A DNA stretch of 64,000 nucleotides from G963662905 sp965230045 (GTDB lineage: Bacteria; Bacteroidota; Bacteroidia; Bacteroidales; WRLA01): positions 3,534,001 through 3,598,000 of the forward strand of contig OZ245940.1 in the NCBI GenBank assembly GCA_965230045.1, written 5' to 3'. Positions 7,643 to 16,852 of the stretch are shown here, in pieces (within the stretch, counting starts at the first letter, position 1; each line of letters begins with the position of its first letter). The translations under genes were made by a program, and so were the position numbers. The notes beneath the pieces are model-generated. The model saw only the letters and a list, made by a program, of their open reading frames with translations, had not been told where the DNA came from and did no database searches.

Positions 7643-10172
7643 TTTTTATATCATATGTCCGGGTAAAGGTTTCCTTCACCCTTTTGGAGATATTGAAATA
7701 AGGAATCCAGATTATCATAGCAAGAAAAGAAGCTGCAATTTCCTTTGCACTTTCAGCAAAATCGACAGCATCAAAATAATCGGGTTCCAAAACAAAATTA
7801 AATACCGCATAATTAAGTATTGCCAACACAAAACGGGACAGCAAATATATCATATACAAACGCGGCAAACTGCTGCGGCGTTGTACAAACTGCACAATGA
7901 GCAATACTACAAAAGCAATCAAGGCGGCATCAATCAACACAGCAAAAAGAAAACCTACGGCCAGCACCCCTTCTCCGATTCTAAAAAAATCAATAAGACT
8001 ACACCATAATTGCGGATCAAACATTTCTTCATTAAACATATCATAAAGTATTCTTAAAGGGCTCAAAGCCAAACCCAGCAGAGGCAGGATAAGCCAGCCG
8101 CCAATAGATTTCCAGCGCTCAGGTTCTATGGGTTTTGGATTATATTTTCGGTGCAGTTCAAAAGCAGCCAGACCAAATGCAGTTAATAATAAAATCATGA
8201 CAAGCATGACAATCCATCCGTATTGCGAATAGTCTGCACTATATTCATAGGGAAAGTACCAGCTGAGATTATTCCGTATTTCATCATGTTGTTTCAAAAA
8301 ACGCAATGTAGAATCGGCGGGGATATAGGTTCGGTCGGTTTCATATTGGTAATTAATCTGCGCTTTGCGACCCTCCATCCTTGCGTATGCTTTATAGGAA
8401 AAACCACAGCCGGCAATATGCTTGTCATTATTCTCCAAATACCATTCTTCCGGAAAAACGATTTCTGTTTCCTGCTTAAAATTAAGCTTATTTCCAATTT
8501 CATAGGGCATATCGCGCACTGAAGAACCGGGATATGAAGTATATGCATCAACCAATATCGGATAATATTCAAAATATATGCAATCGTCTTCTTCGCTCTT
8601 TTGCCAGGCATTGGGTATTATATAGTTCTCCGTTACGCGAAATATATTTTCACTTTCATCAAGGCCATTATAAAAACTGATATCTCCATCTGTTTCTATA
8701 GAAGGATAGGCATTACTATAATAATTCAAATATTGCCGTTGAATTTCATGGAGTGCCTTTTCTTTGAAGAGCCCGCGTTCCCTATCTGCAATTGCATTAT
8801 AATAATAGGTTTCTATCCCCAAAAAAGCTCTTCCATTAACAGAATCCAGATAAAAGTTCTCCTGTACATTTATGCTTGATGGAGCCCCATCCGGGATTTC
8901 AGTTAAATTTTTTTCTCCTGCACGAAGTATTAAACCATATTTAAAATCCGGAAATGAGATATGGTACAGATCACCACCCTGGTTGCTTAGAGTCGGGTCA
9001 ATAAAGAACCTTTTCCCATGATAAAAGAGGCAAACCGCACAATGATCAAATGAATTGGATGGCAATATTTCGGACAGCTTTGCCCGAAAAATACTATGGA
9101 CAAGCACAGGATAAGCTTCCAGTCCCATTTTACGCAGCATTGCGACCAGCAAAAGGGATTTATCTTTGCAATCGCCATAACGATTATTAAAAACCTCCTG
9201 GGGTTTATTGGGCTTGAAAGCACCTGTTCCGCCAAAAAATGCCAAATAGCGCACTTCATTCTGAACCCAACGGATGGTTCGCAGAATATTTTCCTCTTCT
9301 GACAAATCCGGATCAGTGGGCAGTTTCAAAGTGCGCCAATCGGGGGCACTTATTTTAAACAGGGGCAAAATATGATCATGCACTGCTTTCCATGATGGAT
9401 AGCTGCTGATCTGCACTCTTTTGCCGGCAGTAAACCAGGATGGTGTATTGGATTCATAAGTAACAAAATCTTTGGCCGGCAGTTCCCAACGCAATTCCGT
9501 CAAACTTCCTTTTTGTGCTTTTTCCGGCTCCGGGCAGGCATTAAAAAGCTTATGGCCCAAATACTTATCTTCCGGATACAAAATCCTAATTTTCACAAAA
9601 TTGACCGGAACAGTGAATTGCACACGATCAAAAAAGGAGACATTCCCTTTATTGGCCGGATTAAAGCCTTCAATCGTATAGGAATAATCCACCAGATCGC
9701 CAACGCGTACATCTTTAAAATTCACAACAGCGCTCACCGAGCCGTCATATGCATAGCGATCCATGCTCAACTCCCTTTGAAAAAGTTCAATATCAGAAGC
9801 TTTCAGAGAATAAACAATACTGCCATTCCTGATAATCTTAAGCTCATGAAAAATCAATTGCTGATAGGAAGGATCGTAGGTAACCGAAAGCGCCGACAAA
9901 GACTGGATTCCCGAACTGTTCAGTATTTTGTACACCTGTCGCAAATAAGCACTTTCTTTTTGTATATTTAACTGATTATCAATCAAAAAATACTGAAAAG
10001 CATTGCTTGCCACGGCTACAGACGTATCCAGTAAGGCTGTACTTTCCACCCAGCTCTGAGGCGGGCCGATACGCGGTTGTGATTTCACCGGATTGAGCAA
10101 TAGAAAAAACCACAGAATTAATACTGTTCCTTTGAAAAATATACTGCGGTTGTCGGATGTAATTTGCATCAT
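7626..10172 (-). CDS. DUF3857/transglutaminase-like protein with C-terminal membrane DUF2569 domain
   Basis: 848 residues. A signal peptide or N-terminal anchor (ILWFFLLLNPVKSQP) precedes a DUF3857 domain (~55-240) and a transglutaminase-like domain around 285-400. The latter has the papain-like Cys/His signature: NNRYGDCKDKSLLLVAML carries the Cys and FDHCAVCLFYHGKRFFIDPT carries the His and Asp. After a further beta region the last ~200 residues are hydrophobic: one membrane helix near WIVMLVMILLLTAFG, then four helices with the DUF2569 motif WKSIGGWLILPLLGLALSP. It is probably an envelope protein with the protease-like domain in the periplasm. The fusion of DUF3857-transglutaminase to DUF2569 explains the length. 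Substrate unknown. It runs directly into the BNR gene. Confidence 0.85.
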   Translation of the reverse strand: MMQITSDNRSIFFKGTVLILWFFLLLNPVKSQPRIGPPQSWVESTALLDTSVAVASNAFQYFLIDNQLNIQKESAYLRQVYKILNSSGIQSLSALSVTYDPSYQQLIFHELKIIRNGSIVYSLKASDIELFQRELSMDRYAYDGSVSAVVNFKDVRVGDLVDYSYTIEGFNPANKGNVSFFDRVQFTVPVNFVKIRILYPEDKYLGHKLFNACPEPEKAQKGSLTELRWELPAKDFVTYESNTPSWFTAGKRVQISSYPSWKAVHDHILPLFKISAPDWRTLKLPTDPDLSEEENILRTIRWVQNEVRYLAFFGGTGAFKPNKPQEVFNNRYGDCKDKSLLLVAMLRKMGLEAYPVLVHSIFRAKLSEILPSNSFDHCAVCLFYHGKRFFIDPTLSNQGGDLYHISFPDFKYGLILRAGEKNLTEIPDGAPSSINVQENFYLDSVNGRAFLGIETYYYNAIADRERGLFKEKALHEIQRQYLNYYSNAYPSIETDGDISFYNGLDESENIFRVTENYIIPNAWQKSEEDDCIYFEYYPILVDAYTSYPGSSVRDMPYEIGNKLNFKQETEIVFPEEWYLENNDKHIAGCGFSYKAYARMEGRKAQINYQYETDRTYIPADSTLRFLKQHDEIRNNLSWYFPYEYSADYSQYGWIVMLVMILLLTAFGLAAFELHRKYNPKPIEPERWKSIGGWLILPLLGLALSPLRILYDMFNEEMFDPQLWCSLIDFFRIGEGVLAVGFLFAVLIDAALIAFVVLLIVQFVQRRSSLPRLYMIYLLSRFVLAILNYAVFNFVLEPDYFDAVDFAESAKEIAASFLAMIIWIPYFNISKRVKETFTRTYDIKNENEF

Positions 10173-10323
10173 ACCAAATTCAAATCAAATTATTTTTTGA
10201 GAACCTTGCCGGTAGTTTTCTGAAAAACAAAGTTGGCAGATGTCAAATATACAATATTTTTATACAAATTTAGTTGATTATATTGTATTTTTGATTTTTA
10301 TTGAAAGCTCCTAAAACAAAAAA

Positions 10324-11091
10324 ATGAATCAGGATAAAAAACCCAAAAATAACCCCAAACAAAGCCCGTCATCTTCACTGATGCTCAAAGCCTATAATCT
10401 GGGCTGGAACCACTGCCTCTTTGGAGATGATTCCATTATTCTGGATATGCTGTCTGATGAAGAAATCATCCGGATGATCAAAGAAGATCCGGTACAAAAA
10501 ATAAGGCAATCGGAATGGCAGCGCACAGCAAGAAGCCCGCAAATTCCGTTGCCGGTGCGCTTGCAGGAAAAATACCAAAATGCCATCCGCTATGCGGGAT
10601 TCTGGCATAAAGACCAGAAAATGCCTTCATCTGAAATCAGTTATATCGTGCACATTTCCAATGTAGCGATGGAAATACTGCTGGCTTATTTTGAAGAGCC
10701 TTGTTTTGATATTGATTTTGCCGTGCAGCTTGCTCTTTTGCATGATGTCCTGGAAGATACAGATTGCGGCAAAGAAGATCTATTGTACGAATTTGGAGCA
10801 AAAATTACTGATGCCGTATCGGCTCTAAGCAAAGAAAAAGCGATAAGCAACAAACAGGAGCGTATGGCTGACAGTTTGCGCCGGATTCAAAATCAGCCAG
10901 CGGAAACAGCTATGGTAAAACTGGCCGACCGGATTACAAATCTGCAGAAACCTCCCAAACACTGGCCAAAAGAAAAAATCAGGAAGTATCAGCAGGAAGC
11001 GCAATTGATATACGATCAGCTAAAGGACAGTAATCAATCTCTGGCCGCACGCCTGCGCATGCAAATGGAGGCTTATAAAATGTATTTTTAA
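10324..11091 (+). CDS. HD-domain phosphohydrolase (RelA/SpoT hydrolase-like, MESH1-type)
   Basis: 255 residues. An unknown ~80-residue N-terminal part (LMLKAYNLGWNHCLFGDDSI) precedes an HD domain with the metal and catalytic pattern of (p)ppGpp hydrolases: a first His in YIVHISNVA, LLHDVLEDT (HD plus ED), and VKLADRITNL matching the SpoT VKLADRLHN helix. No synthetase, TGS or ACT domain follows, so it is a stand-alone hydrolase, either a small alarmone hydrolase or a related nucleotide phosphohydrolase. A TATTTTTG box at 10286-10293 fits the Bacteroidota -7 consensus and lies 30 bp before the ATG. Its substrate cannot be proven from sequence. The next gene on the opposite strand ends 2 bp away. 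Confidence 0.83.
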   Translation: MNQDKKPKNNPKQSPSSSLMLKAYNLGWNHCLFGDDSIILDMLSDEEIIRMIKEDPVQKIRQSEWQRTARSPQIPLPVRLQEKYQNAIRYAGFWHKDQKMPSSEISYIVHISNVAMEILLAYFEEPCFDIDFAVQLALLHDVLEDTDCGKEDLLYEFGAKITDAVSALSKEKAISNKQERMADSLRRIQNQPAETAMVKLADRITNLQKPPKHWPKEKIRKYQQEAQLIYDQLKDSNQSLAARLRMQMEAYKMYF

Positions 11092-11092
11092 C

Positions 11093-11812
11093 TCAGGATT
11101 GCAGGAAGTTATTATCGAGGAAATGTTGAAAATCGGATTTATATTGTTCGCTTACAGGGATGTATGTATCTTCATCGAACACAATGCGGTTGCGCTCGAT
11201 CACAGAAATCTTATTAAGGTTAACAATAAATGAACGGTGCACGCGCATAAAATCCTTTTCGGGCAGGTGGTGATGAATGCTTTTCATGCTCATCAGGGCC
11301 ATCACCGGTTTTTGGTTTTCCAGGTGGATGCGCACATATTCGCGCATGCCTTCGATGTATTTGATATCTTTATAATTAATGCGTATGATTTTATACTCCG
11401 ACTTTATGAAAAGAAAATCATCGCCCGATGATATAGTGGTTTCTGCTGCCGGCTGAGCAAAATAGCGGCTTTTTACTTTTTCTGCCGATTTAAGAAAGTC
11501 GCTATAGCTGATGGGTTTGAGCAGGTAATCGGCAGCATCGAGCTGAAAACCTTCGGCGGCAAATTCGCGGTAGGCGGTAGTAAAAACTATTTTGGGCGGA
11601 TTGTTGAGCGATTTGGCCATTTCTATTCCGTTAAGGTCGGGCATATTGATATCGGCAAACATCAGGTCGGCCTCCTTTTTGCGCAGAAACTCCATGACTT
11701 CGAAGGCATTATCAAATGATGCTACCAGCTCCAGGAAGGGCGTTTTACTGATGTAGCTTTCGATCTGGCGCAAAGCCAGCGGCTCATCATCTATGGCGAT
11801 ACAGCGGATCAT
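11093..11812 (-). CDS. LytTR-family response regulator
   Basis: 239 residues. The receiver domain has an IDDEP acidic pair, the phospho-acceptor in MFADINMPDLNG, and the conserved TAYREFAAEGFQ and DYLLKPIS segments. A LytTR DNA-binding domain follows (~140-235) with FIKSEYKIIRINYKDIKYIEG and the FMRVHRSFIVNL core. It overlaps the upstream histidine kinase gene by 4 bp (ATGA), so the pair forms one operon. LytTR regulators bind direct repeats upstream of their targets. Target genes are not visible here. Confidence 0.93.
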   Translation of the reverse strand: MIRCIAIDDEPLALRQIESYISKTPFLELVASFDNAFEVMEFLRKKEADLMFADINMPDLNGIEMAKSLNNPPKIVFTTAYREFAAEGFQLDAADYLLKPISYSDFLKSAEKVKSRYFAQPAAETTISSGDDFLFIKSEYKIIRINYKDIKYIEGMREYVRIHLENQKPVMALMSMKSIHHHLPEKDFMRVHRSFIVNLNKISVIERNRIVFDEDTYIPVSEQYKSDFQHFLDNNFLQS

Positions 11813-12891
11813 AATGGTATTTTTAAATTTACACTAAAACTCATTTCATTGGAATTTATATCGAGCATATGTTTATTGCCGTAAAGCAGGTCAAGACGCC
11901 TTTTGCTGTTTTCGATACCCAGTCCGGAAGCCTTGTCTTTTTTATCGGCTTTGGCCGGATGGCGTGAGTTTTCTATATGGAAGCACAGCTGATTGTCTTC
12001 TTTGGTAAACATGATCTGCACGTAGGATTTTTTCTGATAGCTGATGCCATGCTTAAAAGCATTTTCGATAAAAGAAATAAAAAGAGCCGGAGCAATGCGG
12101 ATATCCGGTATATTTTCGGCAATATTTAGTTCAATACGCACATTTTTATTAAAGCGCAAACGCATCAGGTCGATATAATTGCGGATAAACTCCAGTTCTT
12201 TATTCAGGGGAACAAGCTGATCCTGTGTTTCGTAGAGCAGGTAGCTCATTAATCGCGAAAGGCGGATAACCGATTCTTTTGCTTCTTCGGTATTGATATC
12301 GATAAGCGCGTGGATATTGTTGAGCGTATTCATAAAAAAGTGTGGGCTCACCTGATTTTGCAGGGAAGCGAGTTTATTTTCAGTATTTTCTTTTTCGAGG
12401 CGGATGCGGTTTTGTTCTGATTTGATCCATTTCATGGAGATTGCCAGACCGGTATCAAATCCGATGATTAAAATACCGAGTATAAGCAGGTTAGCGTAGG
12501 GCGGGATAAACTCTTCTGCTTTTGGCACAGGCCTTGGCCCCAAGCGGTGTTCGTGCTGTGGCGGTGGCGGTAGCCTTTTGGCATTCTTAGGGGCATCGTC
12601 CATATTGGCCACATAAACCCCAACTGCAAGAAGAAAGATCATCGCGGCAGCGCTAAAAAAATAAAGGAAGCGCCTGTTTTTGAAAAACAAATAAGGAATC
12701 AGGACAAAACGGTTGATCATAAAGAGCACGAAAAGCATGGCATATTCGCGCCAGATTTTAAAAATATGTTCCCAGTTGACCCTTTCGTCGAAATCGCCGA
12801 AAAGCAATGGAATGGCCATGAGCAGGATCCACACAAAGCTGATGATGGCGGTTTGGAAGGGTGCTGTTTTATTTTTTAAGAATGCTGTCAT
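11809..12891 (-). CDS. LytS/YehU-type sensor histidine kinase
   Basis: 360 residues. About four membrane helices lie in the first 155 residues (around 13-32, 47-67, 77-96, 133-152). They are followed by the His_kinase domain of the LytS family with the phospho-acceptor in NQVSPHFFMNTLNNIHALI, then a HATPase domain with N-box FIENAFKHGISYQ and the GLGIENSKRRLDLLYG segment. It is the cognate sensor for the overlapping LytTR regulator. The signal sensed is unknown; there is no large periplasmic domain, so a membrane or cytoplasmic cue is likely. Confidence 0.92.
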   Translation of the reverse strand: MTAFLKNKTAPFQTAIISFVWILLMAIPLLFGDFDERVNWEHIFKIWREYAMLFVLFMINRFVLIPYLFFKNRRFLYFFSAAAMIFLLAVGVYVANMDDAPKNAKRLPPPPQHEHRLGPRPVPKAEEFIPPYANLLILGILIIGFDTGLAISMKWIKSEQNRIRLEKENTENKLASLQNQVSPHFFMNTLNNIHALIDINTEEAKESVIRLSRLMSYLLYETQDQLVPLNKELEFIRNYIDLMRLRFNKNVRIELNIAENIPDIRIAPALFISFIENAFKHGISYQKKSYVQIMFTKEDNQLCFHIENSRHPAKADKKDKASGLGIENSKRRLDLLYGNKHMLDINSNEMSFSVNLKIPL

Positions 12892-13034
12892 GTCCTGATT
12901 TTAAACAAATGTATAAAAATCCTTTGTTTCGTAGAGGAAATATCCGGCCTTGCTTTTAATCCGGAAGTATTGGAGCAATACCTATTCCAAAGCTTTTATT
13001 TTGGAATAGGTATTGACCATGAGTGGATGTTGTT

Positions 13035-14414
13035 TTAATCTATATTTCTCACCAGGCGCACATAGTTGAATATTCTCACAGCGTCGCCTTGTGGGCCGTG
13101 GCCGTCGGCATAAACGGAAGGATCGCCTGATTTTGGGTCGCTGCGCTGCGCACCTGCGCCATGAACATCAACCCAGTTGGCGTCGCCCGATTTAAAATTA
13201 TTGCTATGTGGTGGCGGAGGGAGCCTGCGGCCTGATGCTTCAATTGATTTCATTGGAGGGTCGGTAGGCATTTGCATATTTCCCATGGCACGGCCAAAAG
13301 AAACATATGCGCCCCATGCACCTTCGTTTCCTGTTGTCCAGTTGGCATGTGTTGTGCTGCTCCAGTAAAAACCATAATCGCTTTGGCCGGCTTCGTTTGT
13401 AATTTCGGTACAATTAAAGAGCGGATCAATAGCGGCCGAATTTGTTGTATTTGGCGAACGGGTATAATCCACAAGGCTTTGGAGTTCCTTTGCATCGGGC
13501 AGCCTCCAGTCGCTATGTCCGGCAAATTCTGTTGATTCGGCCAGCGCCAGGGCTTCTTCCCAAATCATGCCTTCTCCGCTGTCGTCCTGCATCCACATCA
13601 GTCCGGTAGCCTGATCACTGACGGTGCCATCGCCATTATCCACAAACTGGTTGATGCCATAGCTTTCGTTGCCGCGTACCAGCAGATAATTAAAAGCCTT
13701 GTCTTCGCCCATCATGCTTGTGCCATAGCCTTTGATGCGCCCATCGGCAAAGTTGACGCCAAAAACCATGGTTTCGATATCGCTCCCCACATACACATTG
13801 GTAGAGGCACATTGGACATCAATGAGTCGTTCACCTGCATCCAGGTCGCCGTAAGCATACTCAAAAACGTCGGTATTAATAAACGGTGTGAGGTCGTCGG
13901 TAGAACTACCTTCGTAGCCACTGATGTCCTTCCCGCTGAAAAGGATCAGGGAATATTGCTCTTTGATGCTGGGAAGCCTCCAGTCGTCGTAACCGGCAAA
14001 ACTCACGCCTTCTTCGACCATTTCGAGGATTTCGGCATAGGTCTTTTTATCTGAATAATTAATTTCTCCGTCTTCATTATGGTCAAAACTGCTTTGCCAC
14101 ATCAATCCTGTGACCATATCGGTTACAGTGCCATCGCCATTATCGACATACTGCGGCGTATTGCCCGGGTAATGAGCATTTTGACCATAGAAAGCATCAT
14201 CTGGGGATGGTTCAGAAATAATACCCGCATCACTATAAAAAATTGTTTGATTGGTTCCTGCAATGGGATAACCGGTAATATCAGGCAGTTCGGTTTGATT
14301 GTTGTCAACTATTTCGGTATCGTCCTCATCATCACTGCAAGCGCCCAATGCAAGCGTCAGAGATAGTAATGGAATGAGAAAGAAGTTCAAAGCATTTAAT
14401 TTTAATTTCTTCAT
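13035..14414 (-). CDS. DUF1566 lipoprotein (two tandem domains)
   Basis: 459 residues. The lipoprotein signal peptide has lipobox LALGAC and a following acidic SDDEDD stretch. Two DUF1566 (FGE/Lcl-like C-type lectin) domains carry the repeated motif DGTVTDMVTGLMWQ / DGTVSDQATGLMWMQ and WRLPSIKEQ / WRLPDAKEL. A C-terminal loop is rich in GDA and GHGPQGDAVR. It is a lipid-anchored envelope protein. DUF1566 proteins are thought to bind ligands, but substrate and role are unknown. It is a single gene with a ~700-bp upstream gap that contains repeat copy 2. Confidence 0.87.
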   Translation of the reverse strand: MKKLKLNALNFFLIPLLSLTLALGACSDDEDDTEIVDNNQTELPDITGYPIAGTNQTIFYSDAGIISEPSPDDAFYGQNAHYPGNTPQYVDNGDGTVTDMVTGLMWQSSFDHNEDGEINYSDKKTYAEILEMVEEGVSFAGYDDWRLPSIKEQYSLILFSGKDISGYEGSSTDDLTPFINTDVFEYAYGDLDAGERLIDVQCASTNVYVGSDIETMVFGVNFADGRIKGYGTSMMGEDKAFNYLLVRGNESYGINQFVDNGDGTVSDQATGLMWMQDDSGEGMIWEEALALAESTEFAGHSDWRLPDAKELQSLVDYTRSPNTTNSAAIDPLFNCTEITNEAGQSDYGFYWSSTTHANWTTGNEGAWGAYVSFGRAMGNMQMPTDPPMKSIEASGRRLPPPPHSNNFKSGDANWVDVHGAGAQRSDPKSGDPSVYADGHGPQGDAVRIFNYVRLVRNID

Positions 14415-14652
14415 GATAATTTCTTTTTAGTGATTACAATGCAAACATACTTTCAGACTATGCCATTGTGGAAATTAAATCAACGGAATGAGGGATTTTG
14501 TCTATGGAATGGGAGGAGAAGAGGGATAGATTGTATGAACAAAGCGGAAGCATGAATGATCTGGGCAGATATTTTTATTTGTCCTGATTTATATAATCAT
14601 CAATAGTTTTGATAAGCTTTTCAACCGGATTAAAATACGGCATTACTTTTTC

Positions 14653-15018
14653 GGTTCTACTAAGAATTTCGTGGGTAACAATAATGTTTGAAAATAATAT
14701 GGAGATATTTATTAATAAACCATTGATCCCTAACAGATTCCTCCCTTCCGATAACTATCGGGACAAAGCCTTAATCACTTCGTTTGGCTTTGTTCCGGTC
14801 GGAATGACGCTGTTTATTAGGCGTTTAAGGCAAATGCGACCTGGTCACTGAGCGTCCTGTGGTGAGCGTAGCCGAACCAAGTCGAAGTGCGCCGCATTTG
14901 CCTCCTGACTCCATAAAAATGCGTCATTCCGACAAAGTTTCCGAAGTATGAGGAAACTTTGGAGGAATCTGTTTGAAATAGCATTCTAATTTCTTTCCAC
15001 GAAATTCCGTGTAGAACC
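14653..15018 (+). repeat. ~365-bp palindromic dispersed repeat, copy 2 (RAYT-adjacent)
   Basis: It runs from GGTTCTACTAAGAATTTCGT to CACGAAATTCCGTGTAGAAC and has the same left and right arms as copy 1. Its centre is longer, reading GGTCACTGAGCGTCCTGTGG and then CGAACCAAGTCGAAGTGCG. It ends 112 bp from the stop codon of the RAYT gene. The rest of the 14415-15129 gap shows nothing further that I can name. Confidence 0.88.
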
Positions 15019-15129
15019 AATAGCATTAATCATCAATCATAGGAAGAATAGAATAGTTATTACCAATATTTACGAAAAATTTTAATTGCCAAAAATTATT
15101 AGCTCAATAATTTTTCAAAACGGTATTCA

Positions 15130-15777
15130 TCATATGCATTTTAATTTCTCATTACCTCCATCTTCTTGCCAGGATGCCGGATTGTTGAAAATATATTTGG
15201 ATATATTTTGGTATGCTTCTTCGTTTCTGATGATACGGTCGTGACAACTTCGTTGCCATAATTTCCGGTCAAAACGTCGCCAATTTTCGTTTTTTACACC
15301 ACGGATGTATGCATTGGTTGTCATTGTTTTGAACCAATCCATTGCCCTTTCAATGCCCGCATTGTATATTTGGTTTTGTTTGTTGTATTTTTCACCACAA
15401 TGTGGATCATTGTGATTGTTATTGGGTGTTTCAAAACATGAATCCACGTGGGCGTCCCATTCATCGTGGGCATCACATTTTGTGTTTTCAATAATACAAT
15501 GAAAATGGTTTGGCATAACCACCATTGCGTGGCATCGTTTATCGGGAAATTTATTTTCAATTTCGTAATACCATTCATGCACCATTTCTCCTGCATGATT
15601 TAAAATCATTTGACCGTTTTTGATTTCCCCAAATAAATGAAGACGTTTTTGCACCATTATGGTTATAAAATATAATCCTTCACGCGAATAATCATATCCT
15701 CGCAAACGCATGCATTTTCGTCCGTTTTCTTTATTGTAGCGTTTTGCCATTGTATTCGGCATCAATTTTAATATCAA
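15130..15777 (-). CDS. REP-associated tyrosine transposase (RAYT, Y1_Tnp family)
   Basis: Up to 215 residues; an ATG at 15750 (MAKRYNKENGRK) is the more typical family start. Family features are the opening MRLRGYDYSREGLYFITI, the HUH metal motif as MPNHFHCII, and the catalytic tyrosine region EEAYQNISKYIFNNPASW. These Y1 single-strand transposases process short palindromic REP sequences and are usually single-copy, domesticated relatives of IS200/IS605. Oddly, a poorly conserved insert rich in H, N and D (about residues 95-125) separates the HUH motif from the C-terminal part. The neighbouring ~350-bp palindromes are the obvious candidate substrates. Confidence 0.9.
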   Translation of the reverse strand: MILKLMPNTMAKRYNKENGRKCMRLRGYDYSREGLYFITIMVQKRLHLFGEIKNGQMILNHAGEMVHEWYYEIENKFPDKRCHAMVVMPNHFHCIIENTKCDAHDEWDAHVDSCFETPNNNHNDPHCGEKYNKQNQIYNAGIERAMDWFKTMTTNAYIRGVKNENWRRFDRKLWQRSCHDRIIRNEEAYQNISKYIFNNPASWQEDGGNEKLKCI

Positions 15778-15837
15778 TCACCAATGCCGGAAAACTCCTT
15801 TTTCTGCTCCACTTTAATCAGATAATGTGTTTACAAG

Positions 15838-16314
15838 CTAATAAACACTCTTATCCTGTTTCTCTTTCCAATATTGAAAGAGCGGTGCGGCTTCGCTGCG
15901 GAGCAGTTTTTCAAATTTAATACTGCGGATGTGCATGGGTTTTTCGATTTCCTCATAAATAAAATGATCATCAAAACCGGCATCTGCCGCATCTTCTTTG
16001 GTCAGGGCATAAAAAACTTCTTTGGGGCGCGCCCAGTAAATGGCGCCGAGACACATAGGACAGGGTTCGCAGCTGGTGTAGAGCGTGCAGCCTTCCAACT
16101 GGAAATCAGATAAATTACGGCATGCGTCCCGAATTGCTACAATTTCGGCATGTGCTGTTGGGTCTTTATCGGCCAGCACCCGGTTATGCCCTTCGCCAAC
16201 TATTTTGCCATCTTTCACGATGACACAACCAAAGGGCCCTCCCGCATTGGATTCCATTCCCTGCTGCGCCAAAGCCACGGCCCTGCGCATATATTTTTCG
16301 TGCTCTTTTTTCAT
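15838..16314 (-). CDS. guaD: Guanine deaminase (cytidine deaminase-fold, GuaD type)
   Basis: 158 residues, the length of the small zinc-dependent bacterial guanine deaminases. Zinc ligands and the proton shuttle lie in TAHAEIVAIRDAC and SCEPCPMCLGAIYWARP. The downstream segment DAADAGFDDHFIYEEI and the C-terminal tyrosine (DKSVY) are specific to GuaD, in which the C-terminal tail of one subunit closes the partner's active site. The enzyme converts guanine to xanthine plus ammonia. TadA-like tRNA deaminases lack this tail, so GuaD is preferred. No operon partners. Confidence 0.88.
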   Translation of the reverse strand: MKKEHEKYMRRAVALAQQGMESNAGGPFGCVIVKDGKIVGEGHNRVLADKDPTAHAEIVAIRDACRNLSDFQLEGCTLYTSCEPCPMCLGAIYWARPKEVFYALTKEDAADAGFDDHFIYEEIEKPMHIRSIKFEKLLRSEAAPLFQYWKEKQDKSVY

Positions 16315-16852
16315 TGCATGTGTTTAGGTGCCTCAATGCTCTTCAAAATATTGAGGACACCAACAAAAATAGGAAAATCGCAGCCAATTTGCGTCTCCTG
16401 GAAAGAAAAAATGATGGAAGCGCATGATAAATCAAAGGAATTTGAACAATGTTGGAAGCAATGATCCTTTCGAAATTTATGCGAGCAGCATTAAACCAAC
16501 TATTTATTCTTTACAAAATGAAAAAAGTTCCACAGATACGAATGCGCAAAAGCCGGATTTCCCAGCCTCTTTCCCGGAAATAAAATTACCGGGAGTAAAT
16601 GAAACGAAAATCGTTTATCATGAAATTCACTGCGATTATCATGCAAAACAGCTACTTTATCCTGAATTTCTCACATTCTCTTCCATCAAAAACTACTGTA
16701 TTATTTTACACAAATTTAATTTGCCGTCTCAATTAAATTCCGTAATTTGGACAAACAAATGTATGGAAAAATTTCAGAAATAAAACTGAATCTTTTTTCA
16801 AATACATTCGTAAACAGCACATTAAAGCAGAAAGTAGTTAAAATAAGATCGT
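16315..16852. other. 538-bp gap between guaD and the giant adhesin gene
   Basis: The gap must hold both divergent promoters. A 119-codon open frame (16424-16783) has no convincing ribosome binding site, family similarity or codon pattern and is not called. A possible inverted repeat around 16748-16760 (GGACAAACAAATGTATGG context) is weak. No repeat copy is present. Confidence 0.5.

Noticed and set aside
15838..16314. tRNA adenosine deaminase TadA
   Set aside because: The zinc motifs are shared, but the DAADAGFDD segment and C-terminal tyrosine tail are specific to GuaD-type guanine deaminase.
16424..16783. 119-codon open frame upstream of the giant adhesin
   Set aside because: No recognisable family, no convincing ribosome binding site, composition like intergenic DNA, and it would fill the adhesin promoter region.
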